Shown piece by piece: positions 10,765 to 23,900 of a stretch of DNA of 64,000 bases. The stretch is from contig JAYEPQ010000007.1 in assembly GCA_036321105.1 (NCBI GenBank), positions 20,879,073-20,943,072 on the forward strand, read 5' to 3'. Within the stretch, counting starts at the first letter, position 1. Every line of letters begins with the position of its first letter. A program made the position numbers and the translations under genes. The notes under the pieces are model-generated. The model was not told where the DNA came from. It did not search any database and saw only the letters and a program-made list of their open reading frames with translations. The stretch is from Dracaena cambodiana (lineage: Eukaryota > Streptophyta > Magnoliopsida > Asparagales > Asparagaceae).

Positions 10765-11455
10765 GAACTGCCCAACGCCGTCAAGGCAAAGGAAAGAGAA
10801 CCAGTTTCTCGCCAACCTCATCATGCTAAGGGTAAAAAAAGTATGAATTGCCCAATGCCGTTAAGGCAATGGGAAGAGAATAAATTTCTCGCCAATCCCA
10901 TCATGCTAAGGGAGTAAAAAGTATGAACTGACCAACGCCGACTAGGCAACGAAAGAGAATAAATTTCTCGCCAACCCCATCATACTGAGGGTAAAAAAAA
11001 GTATGAATTGCCCAACGCCGTTAAGGCAACGCTCGCCAACCCATATGCTGGGGTAAAAGCAGTTGCCCAAAGTTGTTAAAGCAAAGGGAAGAGGAAATGG
11101 TATTTAAGCCCAAAAGAAACCCTCGACAACTCACCATGCTGAGGAGAATAGCATGGCTAACCCAACTCAAACGGTAGTTGATAAAGGCAAATCAAACCCC
11201 TTGATAGGTAGGGGTTTGCTAAAAATCGCATAACAAATCTATTTATTCTTATCCAAATATAAGGATACATCACTGTCCTGAGCTGCTAAGGTAAAGGGAA
11301 GAGGAAAATTTTAGTATTTAAACCCAAATGAAATCCTCGATAACTCACCATACTGAGGGGAATAGCATGGCCAACCCAACTCAAACGATAGTTGGTAAAG
11401 GCTAATTAAATTCGTTAATAGCTGGGGGTTTGCTAAAAATTCTAATCAGATCGAT
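10765..11455 (+). repeat. Array of about 80-bp and 215-bp units (Tat-type element 3' region)
   Basis: Four units of about 65-80 bp contain GCCCAACGCCGTTAAGGCAA, TTTCTCGCCAACC and CATCATGCTRAGG. Two longer units follow, with CCTCGACAACTCACCATGCT and GGGGTTTGCTAAAAAT. The same array lies after the integrase C-terminus at 60415-60930, so in this copy the leader is joined directly to the post-integrase region and the whole coding part is missing. Confidence 0.85.
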
Positions 11456-12035
11456 CCCCTGTCAAGTTAAGATTTCACCTCTGATAGTAAAACTTTCCTC
11501 ATTAATTTTCTTTGGTAGAGCCAGTAGGTCTCTAAAATCCTTATCATGTTAAAATCATACCTCTGATACCCGAGTACAAAATCGAATCATTTTTCTCCAT
11601 GAGATCAAGTCCAATCAAATCCCCTATCAAGTTAAGATTTCATCTTTGACAACAAAACTTTTCTCTTTTTTTTCTTTTCTCTAGCAGAGCAAATAACATT
11701 CCAAAATATTTGTCAAGTTAAAATCATACCTCTGACATCAGAATTCAAAATCAAATGAGATAAAATCCGATACTTTCACCTCTGACAGAAAAGAAAACTC
11801 ACACTTCATCAAGTCCAAATGAACTTGTTTTTTATATCGTTAAGTTAAAAATTACCTCTGACGAAAATCATTTTCCCTATCAAATTAACAGTTACCTCTG
11901 ATAATCAAATTTCAAGGCTAAATACGTTAACCGTCATCTCTATTTAGTTAGCTCATTCTTATCATGACCAGATCCTCTAAATAGGTCGAGTTTTTAGACA
12001 TGTTTAAAGACACCTCTGTCATTTCCTGATCCGTC
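11455..12035 (+). repeat. Degenerate array of GTTAAAATCATACCTCTGA words
   Basis: Repeated (G)TTAARATCATACCTCTGA or ACAGTTACCTCTGATA words at irregular 40-90-base spacing. This is the sense version of the array at 4260-4555. It ends where sequence common to the POLL intron begins (about 12033). Confidence 0.78.
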
Positions 12036-12143
12036 ATACTTTTCTTTACTCTTGTTTCGATACAATACTAACCATCACAAATTGTAAATGTCTTTATTTC
12101 TTATTACTTGGAATGTAAACCCTTAATTTGTCTTTTTTGTAGA

Positions 12144-12206
12144 TTCATGAAATTGTGACAACTGGAAGGTTTTCCAAATTAGAGCACTTTGAGCAAGATG
12201 AAAAGG
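12144..12206 (+). CDS. POLL: DNA polymerase lambda exon (8-kDa to fingers region)
   Basis: DNA polymerase lambda is a nuclear family-X polymerase for base-excision and end-joining repair. This 63-bp exon encodes EIVTTGRFSKLEHFEQDEK, the plant polymerase lambda sequence just before the helix-hairpin-helix. The acceptor is TTTTTTGTAG|ATT and the donor AAG|GTGATG; both ends are phase 0. The exons expected upstream (BRCT and the first part of the 8-kDa domain) were not found between 2480 and 12143. They may have been lost where the retroelement array abuts at 12033. Confidence 0.9.
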
Positions 12207-13412
12207 TGATGTAAGGTTTTTTTAAGAAGCATCTGTTTAGATGTAAAACTTATGCACTGGCATTTTGCAGCTAATTCTTGTTTATTTTAGTATAAGGTTC
12301 TTTTGGTGTATTTGGAGTTTTTATACTTGATTGTCATTTTAAATGGAAGCACTTTGCTTTTATACTGATCTTCTTAACAAGCATACTAGATGTTACATAC
12401 AAGTTAGAAGTTTATGCACTTCATGGGGTTCAGAAAACTAGTCTTGTACTTTTTGCTAACCAATAAATAATTTTTAAAATATTTGCTTGTTTAATATGCT
12501 GAAACTAAGAAAGTTGAAGTGGATACAATTTGGAAACGAGTCTTCTCAACTGATTGCTAGATGTTTAGTCATTAATAACTGCAGGTTAATGCAATAGATT
12601 GATAGCATGATGGAAGCAGGGGTTGACAAGGGGGGGTTGGAGATGTTAATACATCAACTTCTGACAATAACCGCTCTAATGTAATGCATGAGACATTGAG
12701 TACCTTCACTAAAGTGCACTTTAAACTGTGTTTTTGTGCAACATTTCTTCATCCATAGTTGGTTCTCTTTACTAATGAGTTGGAAGTTGCTGGACATCAA
12801 TTCCTAAATTGGTTAAATTAATCTTCTTTATGACCATATTGCTTGCTAAATTTAGTATGTCTGCATTTGTTTCTTTTCTTCTGGGATTGGCAAGGAATTA
12901 AGAAATTTTGGTATCTAGAATCTGATATGATTTGGCTGTCTGAATAATCCATTAAGGTGCATGTTTCTGTTTCTATCATATGTAGGACATTTCTCCGTAT
13001 AAAATATTGGTCTATCCATGCACATCGCAGGTGGCATGTGTGTTCATCATTGTTCAACACTCGAGGATGATGTTAATACATGTTTAAATACAATTTATGT
13101 TTCCTGGCAAAGTTAACACTTAACACACACATATCATATGGTTTGTTCGTATCAAATAATATTGGAATGTAATAGTCGATTCTGTTAATAATACATACGT
13201 GCGATGCACGCATCCAGACTTGTCTTTCCCATCTCTTGATTTTCCATGTTTAGGTCATGTTTCCTACAAGCTAATACTTAATGGTTTTATTATGTTATTC
13301 TCTGGCCTTTGGTAGTGGTGGTAATCACCAATAGATAAAAAAAATGCTCAGTCCATTCGAACGGCTAATTAGAATTCAATCCCTCTAGCTTTATCATGCT
13401 TGTAGAGAGTAT
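12207..13412 (+). other. POLL: POLL intron, first part
   Basis: Host-like intron with no recognised element until the hAT remnant near 13413. Confidence 0.6.
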
Positions 13413-16400
13413 AAATGTTCAAAAATGCATTTTCATTATGCGTGCGGTCGAGAACCGCATAACGTATAAGTGGATTACGTGCCGATTAAATGGATTATGT
13501 GGAATTATGTGGAATATTAATATTTTAATATATATTAATATAATAATTATAAAAGTGGATATATTAAGTGCTATAAAACTCTAAAAAATTATAAATAATA
13601 ACTGTAAGCTTGGAAAATGAAAATAAATTGGCTCTATATAAGAAATTAGAAAGATAGAAAGACTTATTTCTTAACTCCCAATGTACAAGAAAGAACGATG
13701 TATGTATGTATGGATAAAAAACGTCGCTCACCAACAAATCGAAAAGAAAAAACTGAATGAGGATCAATGAATATGAAAAAATAAAAAGGTACAACCATAA
13801 TAACATAAGAAAGTTTTAGCACATATAAATGAACGATGCATATACAAATGAATCCACATATGATAATAATCCACATATTGCTTATACAAGTTTGTGTCAA
13901 CTATATAAGTAATTAGTTTTACATATTTAAAAAATAATACAAGTTTATGTCAAATATAGTTCATCCCAATCAACAAATTCTCTACTCATCTTCATTGTCA
14001 TCTTCATATTGAACATTAATTTCTAACTCCTCCTCGGAGCTATCTTCATAATCTTCATTAACATCATCATCACCCTCTTCTTCTAAAACATCTATATCTT
14101 GATCATGTTTGGGAAGATCTTCAATAACCGTACTGGATGAACCCTCTTGTGCTCTCCTTTCTACTGCAGTTCTCCTTCTTAGTGTTCTTTTGCTCCTCCT
14201 GAGTCTATCTTCGTTAGCTCTACTCGCCGCAACAACAAGATCCCATGTCAAGCCGGAACCGGGGAATATCTCATCTTTGTCATCGTTCTCTCTTTTTCTA
14301 ACAAATGCATCTTTCAGTGTAAAACTTTAGAATCATCTGGAGCAATCAATATATCCTTACCATTCCCATCTTTCTTTGCATTCCTTTTCTGTGCTATTTT
14401 TTTGTTAAACTGAACGAAAATGAGATCATTCAACCTTTTGGCATCTAGCATGTTCCTCTTCTTAGATGTCATGCTTAGGATAGAATATGCATATGCAATG
14501 CATGTCTGAAGTCCGAACTAGTATATTGTTTTTGACTTTCTTATCCCTATAATAATAATAGGAATTAAGATAATATATTATCAACTGCAATGTGCTATCA
14601 AGTCTGCCCTTGGATTCTTTCTCAGTTATATCAACAATTGGTCTAAATGTAGACTCCTTTCGATTGCAAACAGTTTTGATCTCGTCCTTTACATCTTCCA
14701 GCATTCCATAGAAAAATCAATTGAAGGTCTACGATTAGTATCAACAATTCTCAGCAATTTAAACAAATGAGTGTATTCCTTTGGGAGCTCTTTCATTTAT
14801 TTCCAAAATGAGTCAGAATATATTGTGGGTTTAGTTGACTTGCCCTTTTTTGGCTTGGACCATCTATTGTTATCCCACTTCTCTAAAGAAACCATAGCAG
14901 CCAATTATGATTTCTTGTCCATAAGACAGCTCAAGCTCAGGAAGGTGGTGGCAAATATGATAATTCCTGGACGAACAAGCTCCTTCTTATTTGTAAATGA
15001 GCACATCAAAATCAGAGTACTGTGATGTGCATAGAGAAAAACTGTCATTGATCTTACCTTCTCAATCACCGCTTTGTATTTTGGTATCTTGCCGATACCC
15101 TCCAATATGAGATCTATAGTGTGGGCTCCACAACTGGTCCAAAATATATTAGGCCTCTTTTCCTTCGACATATTTCGCTGCCATGTTGGATGGATGGTTA
15201 TCAGTAACCACTTACAGCACGCGCTTCTCACCAACTTCTTTAATGCAGTTTTCCACCAAATTCAGTATATATTCATCAGTGTGTGTATTAGTTGAGCCTT
15301 TAATAAACTTAATGAAGCTTTTACCTTTCTTACAATGGACACATAAATTCATAATATTTCTATACTTTCTATTGGTCCATCCGTCAGTCAAAATATTGCA
15401 ACTCTATTCATCTCACGCTTCCTTTACCTTCTTCAAGCTGTCTTCAATATTTTTGTATGTCTTATTTAAGAGAGACACTCTTAATTGATATTGGTTGGGC
15501 CCCTTATATCTTGGACTGTGCTTACTGACAGCCTCGCAAAACAAATCGAATTTCTCATAGTCAAAAGTGTTAAAAGGTATATCTTTGGCATATGCCCACG
15601 TGACCGTATAATCATGCGCCAGCTCCTTCCACTTTCTTCTCTCTCCTTCATTAATAACTGTCTGTTTCTATTTACCTTTATCCACCAGTCTATTCAGCGG
15701 CCCACTAACACGGGGCCAAATCCTCACTCGAAAGATTTGGCCATCTACAACTACTTGAATTAGAGACCATTGATGATGACATACAAATTCAATTATTGTC
15801 TTAAAGAAATTCCTACATCACCATTAAGAAAAACAATTAATTCTCACTCAAAAAAATAATTCATACAATTATTAAATAGACAAATACTTCAAATAAACTT
15901 ATATTTTATTATATTTATGTAAAAATAATTTTATATGATTATATCAAATAGACAAATAGAAATGACAAAAAAGTAAATATATTAGAAATATATTTTATTC
16001 AATTAAGAAGAGACAAATAGACAAATTCTTTCAATTAAGAATAAATTCATTGAGTAATTTCCTTCAATCTATTTACTAGAATTAGGATGCTATAGTGCTA
16101 TACTCTCCTTTCCATTGAAGTCCTCAATATAGTCAAAATATATGGGTTAGCAACAACAAAATTAGGATTGTTTACTGTTTAAGTTCAGAGTATCTTATAC
16201 CATATACTAATAATTTTGTTTCCTTCAATCTAATAACAACAATATAGACAAATTCAAGTCCAGAGCACCTTATATCATATACTGACATACATTGATCCAC
16301 TATTAACATACTGATACATGAGCCAATCTGATCCAACATTAACATAATTAGGATAACAAAATCAATTACATTTATACCATATACTGATCTAACCTTATAC

Positions 16401-16700
16401 CATTCAAATGATATCAAATCCAAATTCAGAAAAAGGAATTGTTTACTGTTCAATCAAGCCAATATCACAATAAACACTATCCAATTAATGACCATATACT
16501 GTCCAATTAAAAAAATAAGGATTTTGGATCTAGGGTTCTGGCTGGGCGCCTGGGCAAAAAGGGGATTTTTTTCTCTTGGTTGAAAAGGGGATTTTTTCTC
16601 TCGGGTTCGACTCGACGTGAGATTGAGGATTTAGGGATAGTCATGTGCGGATCATATTTTTAACTAATTTGAAATCCATTAACCCGCAAACCATAGGTTG
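13413..16700 (-). mobile_element. Decayed BED/DUF659-type hAT transposon in POLL intron
   Basis: The left end AAATGTTCAAAAATGC resembles the CAATGTTTAAAATAACG terminus of the complete hAT at 41435. Transposase remains fill 13982-15770 on the minus strand. A right terminus and target duplication could not be fixed; GC-rich repeated words near 16540-16620 may mark the region. Sequence 15780-16520 is AT-rich with degenerate TCATATACTGA repeats. Confidence 0.6.
13982..15770 (-). pseudogene. hAT transposase pseudogene
   Basis: On the minus strand, DUF659-like and hAT transposase blocks appear in order: a DGWTN.KYR block near 15420-15380, WTSCGAHTIDLILEGIGK (about 15150-15090), KELVRP with an FATTF block (about 14990-14930), CNRKESTFRPIVDI (about 14670-14620), then an acidic C-terminus ending at 13982. 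Stops and frameshifts split these blocks, and the catalytic residues cannot be followed in one frame. Function lost. BED-hAT family membership rests on the WT.C.AHCIDL-type motif. Confidence 0.8.
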
Positions 16701-16855
16701 AGATTGAACTTTTTTTCGTTGTTCTGCTTGCCTACTTCTCAGTTTTCATGGAAGAAAATTCACTGGATATGTCTGTAGTCCTTCTTACAGAGTATTATTA
16801 TGCATTGTCCTTTGTAATGTTGTACACTCGTAAAAATTATGTGGTAATTCTGAAG

Positions 16856-17035
16856 GTTCGGTCAGTTACTTTGTTTGGAGAGGTTTGGGGAATTGGTCCA
16901 GCAACTGCCCTGAAACTATATGAGAAGGGACATCGTACCCTAGACGATATGAAAAATGAGGACTCCTTGACAAGTTCACAGAGATTGGGGTTGAGGTATT
17001 TTGATGATATTAAGAAGAGAATTCCACGTAATGAG
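16856..17035 (+). CDS. POLL: DNA polymerase lambda exon (HhH motif)
   Basis: This 180-bp exon is open throughout and encodes TLFGEVWGIGPATALKLYEK followed by GHRTLDDM, SLTSSQRLGLRYFDDI and KKRIPRNE. GIGPATALKLYEKG is the helix-hairpin-helix that binds the DNA backbone. The acceptor is TCTGAAG|GTT and the donor GAG|GTCTGA. It joins the 12144 exon in phase 0. No disabling change is seen. Confidence 0.96.
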
Positions 17036-17046
17036 GTCTGATTAGG

Positions 17047-17108
17047 GGTTTCTGTGCTTTTAGTATGATATTTCACCGGTTTCTGTGCTTTTAGTATGAT
17101 ATTTCACC
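17047..17108. repeat. 31-bp perfect tandem duplication
   Basis: Units 17047-17077 and 17078-17108 (GGTTTCTGTGCTTTTAGTAT...) are identical. They lie 11 bases after the POLL exon. Confidence 0.95.
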
Positions 17109-17166
17109 TTATAGACGTAATTTCATCTCCAAAGCAAATTCTTTTCTTCGTGGTGGTCTGATATAG

Positions 17167-17220
17167 GTCAAAGACATGGAGATGCTCTTGCAAAAGGTTG
17201 GAGAAGATATTCTCCCTGGG
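17167..17220 (+). CDS. POLL: DNA polymerase lambda exon
   Basis: This 54-bp exon encodes VKDMEMLLQKVGEDILPG, between the HhH exon and the palm. The acceptor is ATATAG|GTC and the donor GGG|GTAAGG, a strong 5' splice site. Both ends are phase 0. Confidence 0.93.
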
Positions 17221-19317
17221 GTAAGGATCGAAAACCAGTTGCTGTTTCCTAGGTGTTTTCTGACTAAATATAATTTAGTATATTGGTCTTTCTAATAAAC
17301 TTATCTTTTTCTGGATATTTTTTATCATATAGTTTGTTTGTTATTGCTTCTCAAATTTTCTTTGTCTTTACAATGCAAAGCATAGGAGGATTATATATGC
17401 GTGTCTCACGGATATAAATTGAATTTTTTTGGTTGAATTTTGCCTGCTGCTGCACATATTTATCCCATTTTTTATGCACATATTTATCCCAATTTTTATT
17501 TTTCATATATCTTACTTTTGCAATTCTTATCCAAAAAAGTAAAATTGATGCCAAAGAACATTTTCTGTTCAACAGTCATAGTATAGTTTTGAATCTCCAT
17601 CTAAAAATTGAGGTCTCCATTCATAAAAAATCATGAACCAGCTTGATTAAATCATTTAACTGTCCATATGCCTACATAATTCTGATCATAGAACATTCTT
17701 TGGAAGGAATTTAAAAAATTAATAAAAAATGGGAGGACAGACCACTATCTCCTTTGACGATGAAAGAAGGGTAGCATCCATAAAGATGTTTAGTTGTTAG
17801 TTTGCAGGGATTTTGATCCTTTCAAAGCGGAAAAGCTACAAGGACTGTCCAAGGCACATCTCAACTGTTCATTGAATTAGTGTGGCGGTTAAAATCTTTC
17901 CTAAACTAATTACTTGGTGTTTTTAGGTTAAATGGAGTATAAAAGGTATAAAAAAGTTCGGATCGGTGTAAAAGTTCTCAACTCGGTCTGTTAGGTTAAA
18001 CATAGTTGTCTTTTTTTAAAAAGAAAGCTCATCATTCTGGATACTTTGAATAATCATAATGTCTCAGTCTGAACTTTTATAGCCATAGTCTTTGAGTCAC
18101 GGACACCTCAATTAAGCCTATCTATCATCTAGAAATGGTTAAATAGGATTGAATGTGTCAAACGAGCTTGTTGGACCAGTTCTTTCACCCCTTTTCCTCA
18201 TGGTCTAGGTTTTGATTTATTAATTGATGCTCCTTTATTTCTTCATTAGCTATTTTGATATGTTAAGAGTCATAGTTTGGGATCTCACATCATTATTAAT
18301 TTTTAAGCCCTGACTAAGACCAACAACTCTATAACCTGGTTCTAGACTGCCTCTGTTGAGCTTGAGCAAGATAGCTGTAATGAATTAGGTTGTACCAAAA
18401 TATCAAAACTTGCTCAACACTTCTCAAATCTCTAATTTAGATAATGTCTTATAAGCATAGTATAACTCAACCTATCATTTCCTTTCTAATAGTTCTACAA
18501 ACGAGTTGTTAGCAAGCTAATGTACTGACCAGTCTTTTCTTCTTTTCTTCTTCTTCGTTGGGATGTTCATGATAGGGAATTTAGATTGATAAACTGATTG
18601 ACGAGACCTGTTGCGGGCAGAAATCACATCTTATAACTTAGCTCTGATTTACGATTAGTACTAATCATATTCCCTTGTTACTTTTACATAGTGAGAAATT
18701 AGTTTGGTATTGAGGCTTCCTGGAGTATACTGAGACTCAGCTCCACGTAATCCCCCCGTAACCCCGTTTATGTATGAGAGAGAAATTTTTATTTTTCTCA
18801 TGGTTTTTCCTCATTCATGTTGCCTGCCCAAAAAATTTTGTTATAAAGTTCTTGCTGCTGTTGTATAGTTTTTCCTCCTCATGACGTTGCTGCCTTCTTC
18901 TAAGGATTTTTTTGAAGTCTTTTTTCCCCTCCCTCTTTAAAAATATTTTTCAAATCAGCCATTCCTCTTGGCCTGATGTAGTCTCAAAAAATAAGTTTCA
19001 TAACACTTAAGACCATAAGAATTTCACTTTGAGAATCCTTGTTCATGCATACATGCACATCCGTAACCACTCTTTATTTTGGTCCAGTATGCATTCTCAC
19101 TGTCAAGGTATTTATTCCTTCTTTTCTGCATTGAAGTAGGTCTTTTTATCAAGTAAATTTTCTTCTGGAGTCCATATATTGTTGATTATTCATAAATTTT
19201 TAACTATATCAGTCTCATTGTTGAAGCTTGATGCTTGTCATATACTTTGAGAAAAATCATTTCTTTTTCAAACGAATTCATTATTTTATGTGTTAAAATG
19301 AACTTTTGGTTCTGAAG
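17221..19317 (+). other. POLL: POLL intron
   Basis: About 2.1 kb of host-like intron with T-rich stretches. No gene or transposon was recognised. Confidence 0.6.
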
Positions 19318-19406
19318 GTACTTATTGTTTGTGGAGGTTCCTATAGACGTGGAAAAGCTTCCTGTGGAGATCTGGATATCATAATTACTCATCCTGATGG
19401 GAAAAG
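19318..19406 (+). CDS. POLL: DNA polymerase lambda exon (catalytic Asp pair)
   Basis: This 89-bp exon encodes VLIVCGGSYRRGKASCGDLD then IIITHPDGK. GGSYRRGK is the family-X nucleotide-binding signature, and GDLDI holds the first two metal-binding aspartates of the palm. The acceptor is TCTGAAG|GTA and the donor AAAAG|GTATAA. It ends two bases into a serine codon that is completed at 26098. Confidence 0.96.
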
Positions 19407-20290
19407 GTATAAAAAAAGAAACCATCTAGTCCATTTGCACTGCATTCTTTGATTTGGAAACACGTTTTTCTTGTATGACCTTTATCTGATTTTTGTGTGC
19501 AAATGAAAGCCTACCCTAGAAAAACTGTCAATGCCTAATGATCTTACAAAGTGTCATTGTGTTGTTTTTTTTTTCTCAATTTATTTTAATACATTATATG
19601 TGTGTGTGTGTGTGTGTGTGTTTAAAGAATTAACTTGTCGTTGAAAACCATTTGAATTTGGGCACCGGTGTTTTTTCCCCCAATCTGGGTGGTACGAGAA
19701 TGCTATATTCAAGGAGAACAATTTACGTAAGAAACAAAAGGGAAGGAGTGGACAATCTTCCAATATTGATAATCGAAAGAAAAGGGGAAAGAATAAACAA
19801 AACCGGAGAAAGGGAATGCTGGAATCCTCAATGCTGAGGCGTTGTTGCATAATTAAGATAAAAATGGAAAAAAATTGCTCACTATATCAATAGAGAGAGA
19901 GTATGGTAAAAAGTAGTTGGTTAATTTTAGGATAGAAAGTGGTTGGTTAATTTTAAATTGTAAAACTTCAAACTTATACTTCTCATCCTACCAAAACATA
20001 CTTTTACAACAAAAAAAACTCTCCTAAGTCGTGGTTTGGTGCCTATCATTAACATACTTTAAAAAAGGTAAGTTTAATTTTTATTTTTTTGGTAAATTTG
20101 CAATTTCAAACCTAAAATTGGTGCAAATGTCAAATTCTTTATAGTTTTCATGTACGAACAGATGACAAAAAAAGAATGTGATTACACTCTTAATTGAATT
20201 AAGTTTACAAGTTATCTTTTTTCATTACAAAAAAGGTGAAAAGTAAATTATAATACTGAGTTCTGAAAAGTAAGCACAATAATTATATTT
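19407..20290 (+). other. POLL intron with a (TG)n microsatellite
   Basis: A TG dinucleotide run lies at about 19599-19621. No other feature was recognised. Confidence 0.7.
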
Positions 20291-20930
20291 ATGAGCAGTA
20301 GGTGGTTTTTACAAGTGTAGTGGGTTGATCGGCTAGGCTTGAAGGAGAAGATAAAGACGGTGGAGAAGATGAGGAGGATGGTGGGGTATGCAAAGAATAC
20401 GAAGGAGAGTGAGGAAGTCGATGCTTGAGTTGATCATGGGGCTCTATTTATAGGCATGGGTTCCTTCCAGCTGAAGTATAATCAGGGGTTCTATTTATAG
20501 GCATGGGTTCCTTCCAACTGAAGTATAATCACAGTAATCTAAAGCTAACAAGTCTTGCTGGCTCTGAATCTTACTACTGATTGATAGTTGAATTTACTGT
20601 AGAGCAATAGTTTAACTGTCGGGAATCTTACCGTCGATTAGTAGTAATATTCACTATTGAGTTATAATCATGCTGTTTGGAATCTTACTGTTCCGATGTG
20701 GCGAAAGCTGGAACTAGAGTACGATAGTGGCAGTCACTGAGTTGATGTTGACAAAAGCTTGAGGGAATCTTGCTGCAGGAATCTTTCTGTTGAGCCGTTG
20801 TAATAGGTAGTATTTACTATAAAGCAATAGTGGTAGTCACTAAGTTGTCTATTTGATGGCTTTGAGGTATAGACTCTATATATAATTTGTGAGTGATTTT
20901 TTTATGTTTGGTGTCCCATAAAGGACATAA
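20290..20930 (-). promoter_or_regulatory. Minus-strand TATA region with repeats; possible solo LTR
   Basis: The minus strand has CTATAAATAGA twice, because a 48-bp unit (about 20439-20486 and 20487-20534) is duplicated. Upstream are degenerate repeats of AGTGACTACCACTATTGC and AAGATTCC words. Borders TGTTATGTCC (minus, at about 20928) and CTGCTCA (about 20296) would suit a Copia-type solo LTR, but no primer site or target duplication was seen. It could equally be a displaced promoter. Confidence 0.35.
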
Positions 20931-23900
20931 CAATCAAACATACCAAATTCTTCTCCAAGTAGGTCGGCTGCTGAATTTCCTTCTTCGTATAATTATTTTA
21001 GCCGGTTTTGTATAGAAATATCTCTGCTTTTGACTTCCTCGACAATATCAACTTCCACCTCCACTACTACTGGTGAAAAGTGATAAAATCTCTTAACTAC
21101 ATTTCAATTTCCCTAACTATTTGTCTCACTTAGATAGCCATGATAATACCTTCTAACAGAAATTATGTTCAAATCATTAATATTACAATCTTATAATAAG
21201 TATAAATATGTTTTAAATAATTGTTTACTAAATAGATTATTTTGTTTGATTAAGAAATGATATGGAATTGTTAAAATAAACATAGTTGTACTTAAATAGG
21301 TTTCTTTAGTTATCGGATGGTATTAATTTCACTTTTAATTTAAAGTAACTTTTTACTGGCTAATAGTTATCATTCTTAGAGCACATCACCTTTTTCTTTG
21401 ATATGAGAATTAATTTCAAGTTATTTCTTATGAGCTAACAGTTTTTTTTTAATAGACCATCACATTGCTTGTTTTGTAAATTCCTTTTTAATGCAACATG
21501 CCTTTCAATTGCTTGATACCATGATTATACAAAAAAAAAAATCGAAACTTAAAAAAACATGCCAAGTCTCAAAACTGAATTCACTGTAAACTAGGGGTAT
21601 ACTCTTGGTTAAGCCATGTAAAAGAAATTTAAATTTTGAAGTAGCAGTGATATTTTAAGAAGCACGGACACGCCGCTGAAGCACGTCAAAAACTACAGAC
21701 ACGCCATGGTGTGTCCAATAAAATAAAGAAAAAAATAACGTGTCATTACCGTGTTCATATTTCTTGTAGGTTGCATCTAAAATGAAAAGAGTTAGATGGT
21801 TTGGAAAAATAAAAAATATTATTAAATTGATAATTCTATTTATGCCTAGTTAGTTTTATGTTATGTTTTAATATTTTCTTGTGGATATAAGTCTTATTTG
21901 GTATATATAACTAAGAAAATGATTTTTTTGTGTTCACATTATACGTTGATCAATGGCTCGCTATCATCATAGCATTCGCTTTTTATCTCATTACTTATAG
22001 AGGGAGAGGGAGAGAGACGCATGGTTAATGGCAAGATTTGTCATTGATAAAGGAATCCAAAGATGAACTCATACATTGCTAGTGATTTCGTTTTGAATAT
22101 ATTGGTAAATTTATTATGTTAATAATAACTGAATATATACTTATATTTATGTTTTTCTCATGTCCTTGCCGTATCCTTGTTCTCATTTTTTAACAAATAC
22201 CATGTTCCGTATCCATATCTGTATCTGAATTCTTATCTGTATCCTTCCTTCATAGGTGATATTCTAATTTTTTCATGGGTTTTTTTTTCCCTTGTTGACC
22301 CATAATGGAAGATTTCTTCACACGAAGCAATAATAAACTTTAGAGTCTTGAGTTTATTTGGGGCTGGGAAACATATATGAAAAACTGTATTCTCAAAAGT
22401 TGAATTTGGTAAGCTAGAGTACAAAATCTCAACTTGGATGGCCGAACATTTTGGGCCATAAAAAAGAATTATTGGATGATAATTCACGGACAAAAGTAGA
22501 ATTAATCATATCTAATAACTCAAAGATACCTCTTTACAAATAGAACTTTATTTATATCACCAATTTCATATTATTTCTTAGTCTAACAAAATGTCTAATT
22601 TGTGTTGTTTAATTAATTTGTAACCATTGTTTAATTAAGATATTATAGTGTTATCATCAGGATTGTTTATGTGGGACCATATGTGAGATAAATAGTTTGA
22701 AAATTGAATTGTATTCTAAGGAGAATTTATGATCCTTGATCATTGTATGTTTTGATCATTGTACATTTTGCAAGCTTAAATTATTTAATTTTATAAGAGT
22801 GCAGATATTAATATTCTGATGTAAAATTTTGCTAGCTTGATAGGGGAACTATTAGAAATAAAAGGAAATTGACTTCATACATTGGTTTAAATCCACTGCT
22901 TATTGTTCCAAGAGTTAAAGCTATAACTTGTAATGGTAAAAAAGTATTCATTACATCTTTAGAAAACTTGTATTAAGAATATATGCCTTAATTTGTTTGT
23001 TATATAACGCTTGCAATATCCACATTGGGATAGAACACATTGGTGTCCTATCACTAGAGATGCAGCCAAAATAAAAAGATTTTTACGATGTAAACAGCCA
23101 TAAATTGAGTGATACATTTGAGCTAAATAATGATTTTCATATTTAAAATAATTTTCAATTGTCCTCCATCATTAGCGCTAAAGGGTCATTCGAAGAGTTA
23201 AGGCATATGGAGAATGATCTAATATTCTTAAAAAAACTTCAGAAGGTAAACTTTGATTCTACTTTCTACTATGCTACAAACTACAAAGTTGAATAAAAAT
23301 GATACTGGTATGTTTAAATTAAATTCTTAAATTTTGTACTATGTTTTAGATATACAAAAATGAACCTAATATAGTTATTTCATGTCGATCACATGCTACC
23401 TTAGTTAACTATGATTTGCAAAATAAATACATCAAGGTCATAATAGTATACACTCTCCACACTCTTAATAAAACTAATGTTATGGAGAGAGAAGATTTGT
23501 ACTGCAATCTATGTCAATAGGCAACCTAATATACAAATTTACTGCCCAATAAAGCTAAAATAATCTATGGAAAATATATATAACTAATTTTTAAGCAAAT
23601 TCAATTTTCGAATCTATGTTATATGGCTGAAGGATAAAGAAACATCATTAACATTTTTGATAAAAATTCAGAGTTTCTCATGGGAATAGCAACAAATAAA
23701 TTTCAATTTTTAAAGATCCATGTATGGTACTTTGGTAAATAATTTTTTTAATCTACTATGTATATAAATCTTAAAAATATTTTACATTTTATGTGGTTAT
23801 TTACGATGATAAATAAGATATTGGAAGAGATAATCTGTACTGTAATAAGATGATCATGCATTTTACTGATAAGTGGCAACTAGAAGAGAGGCACCATATC

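Noticed and set aside
16540..16640. Possible Pol III promoter (B-box-like GGGTTCGACTCG)
   Set aside because: No convincing A-box at the right distance, no tRNA fold and no SINE tail or target duplication.
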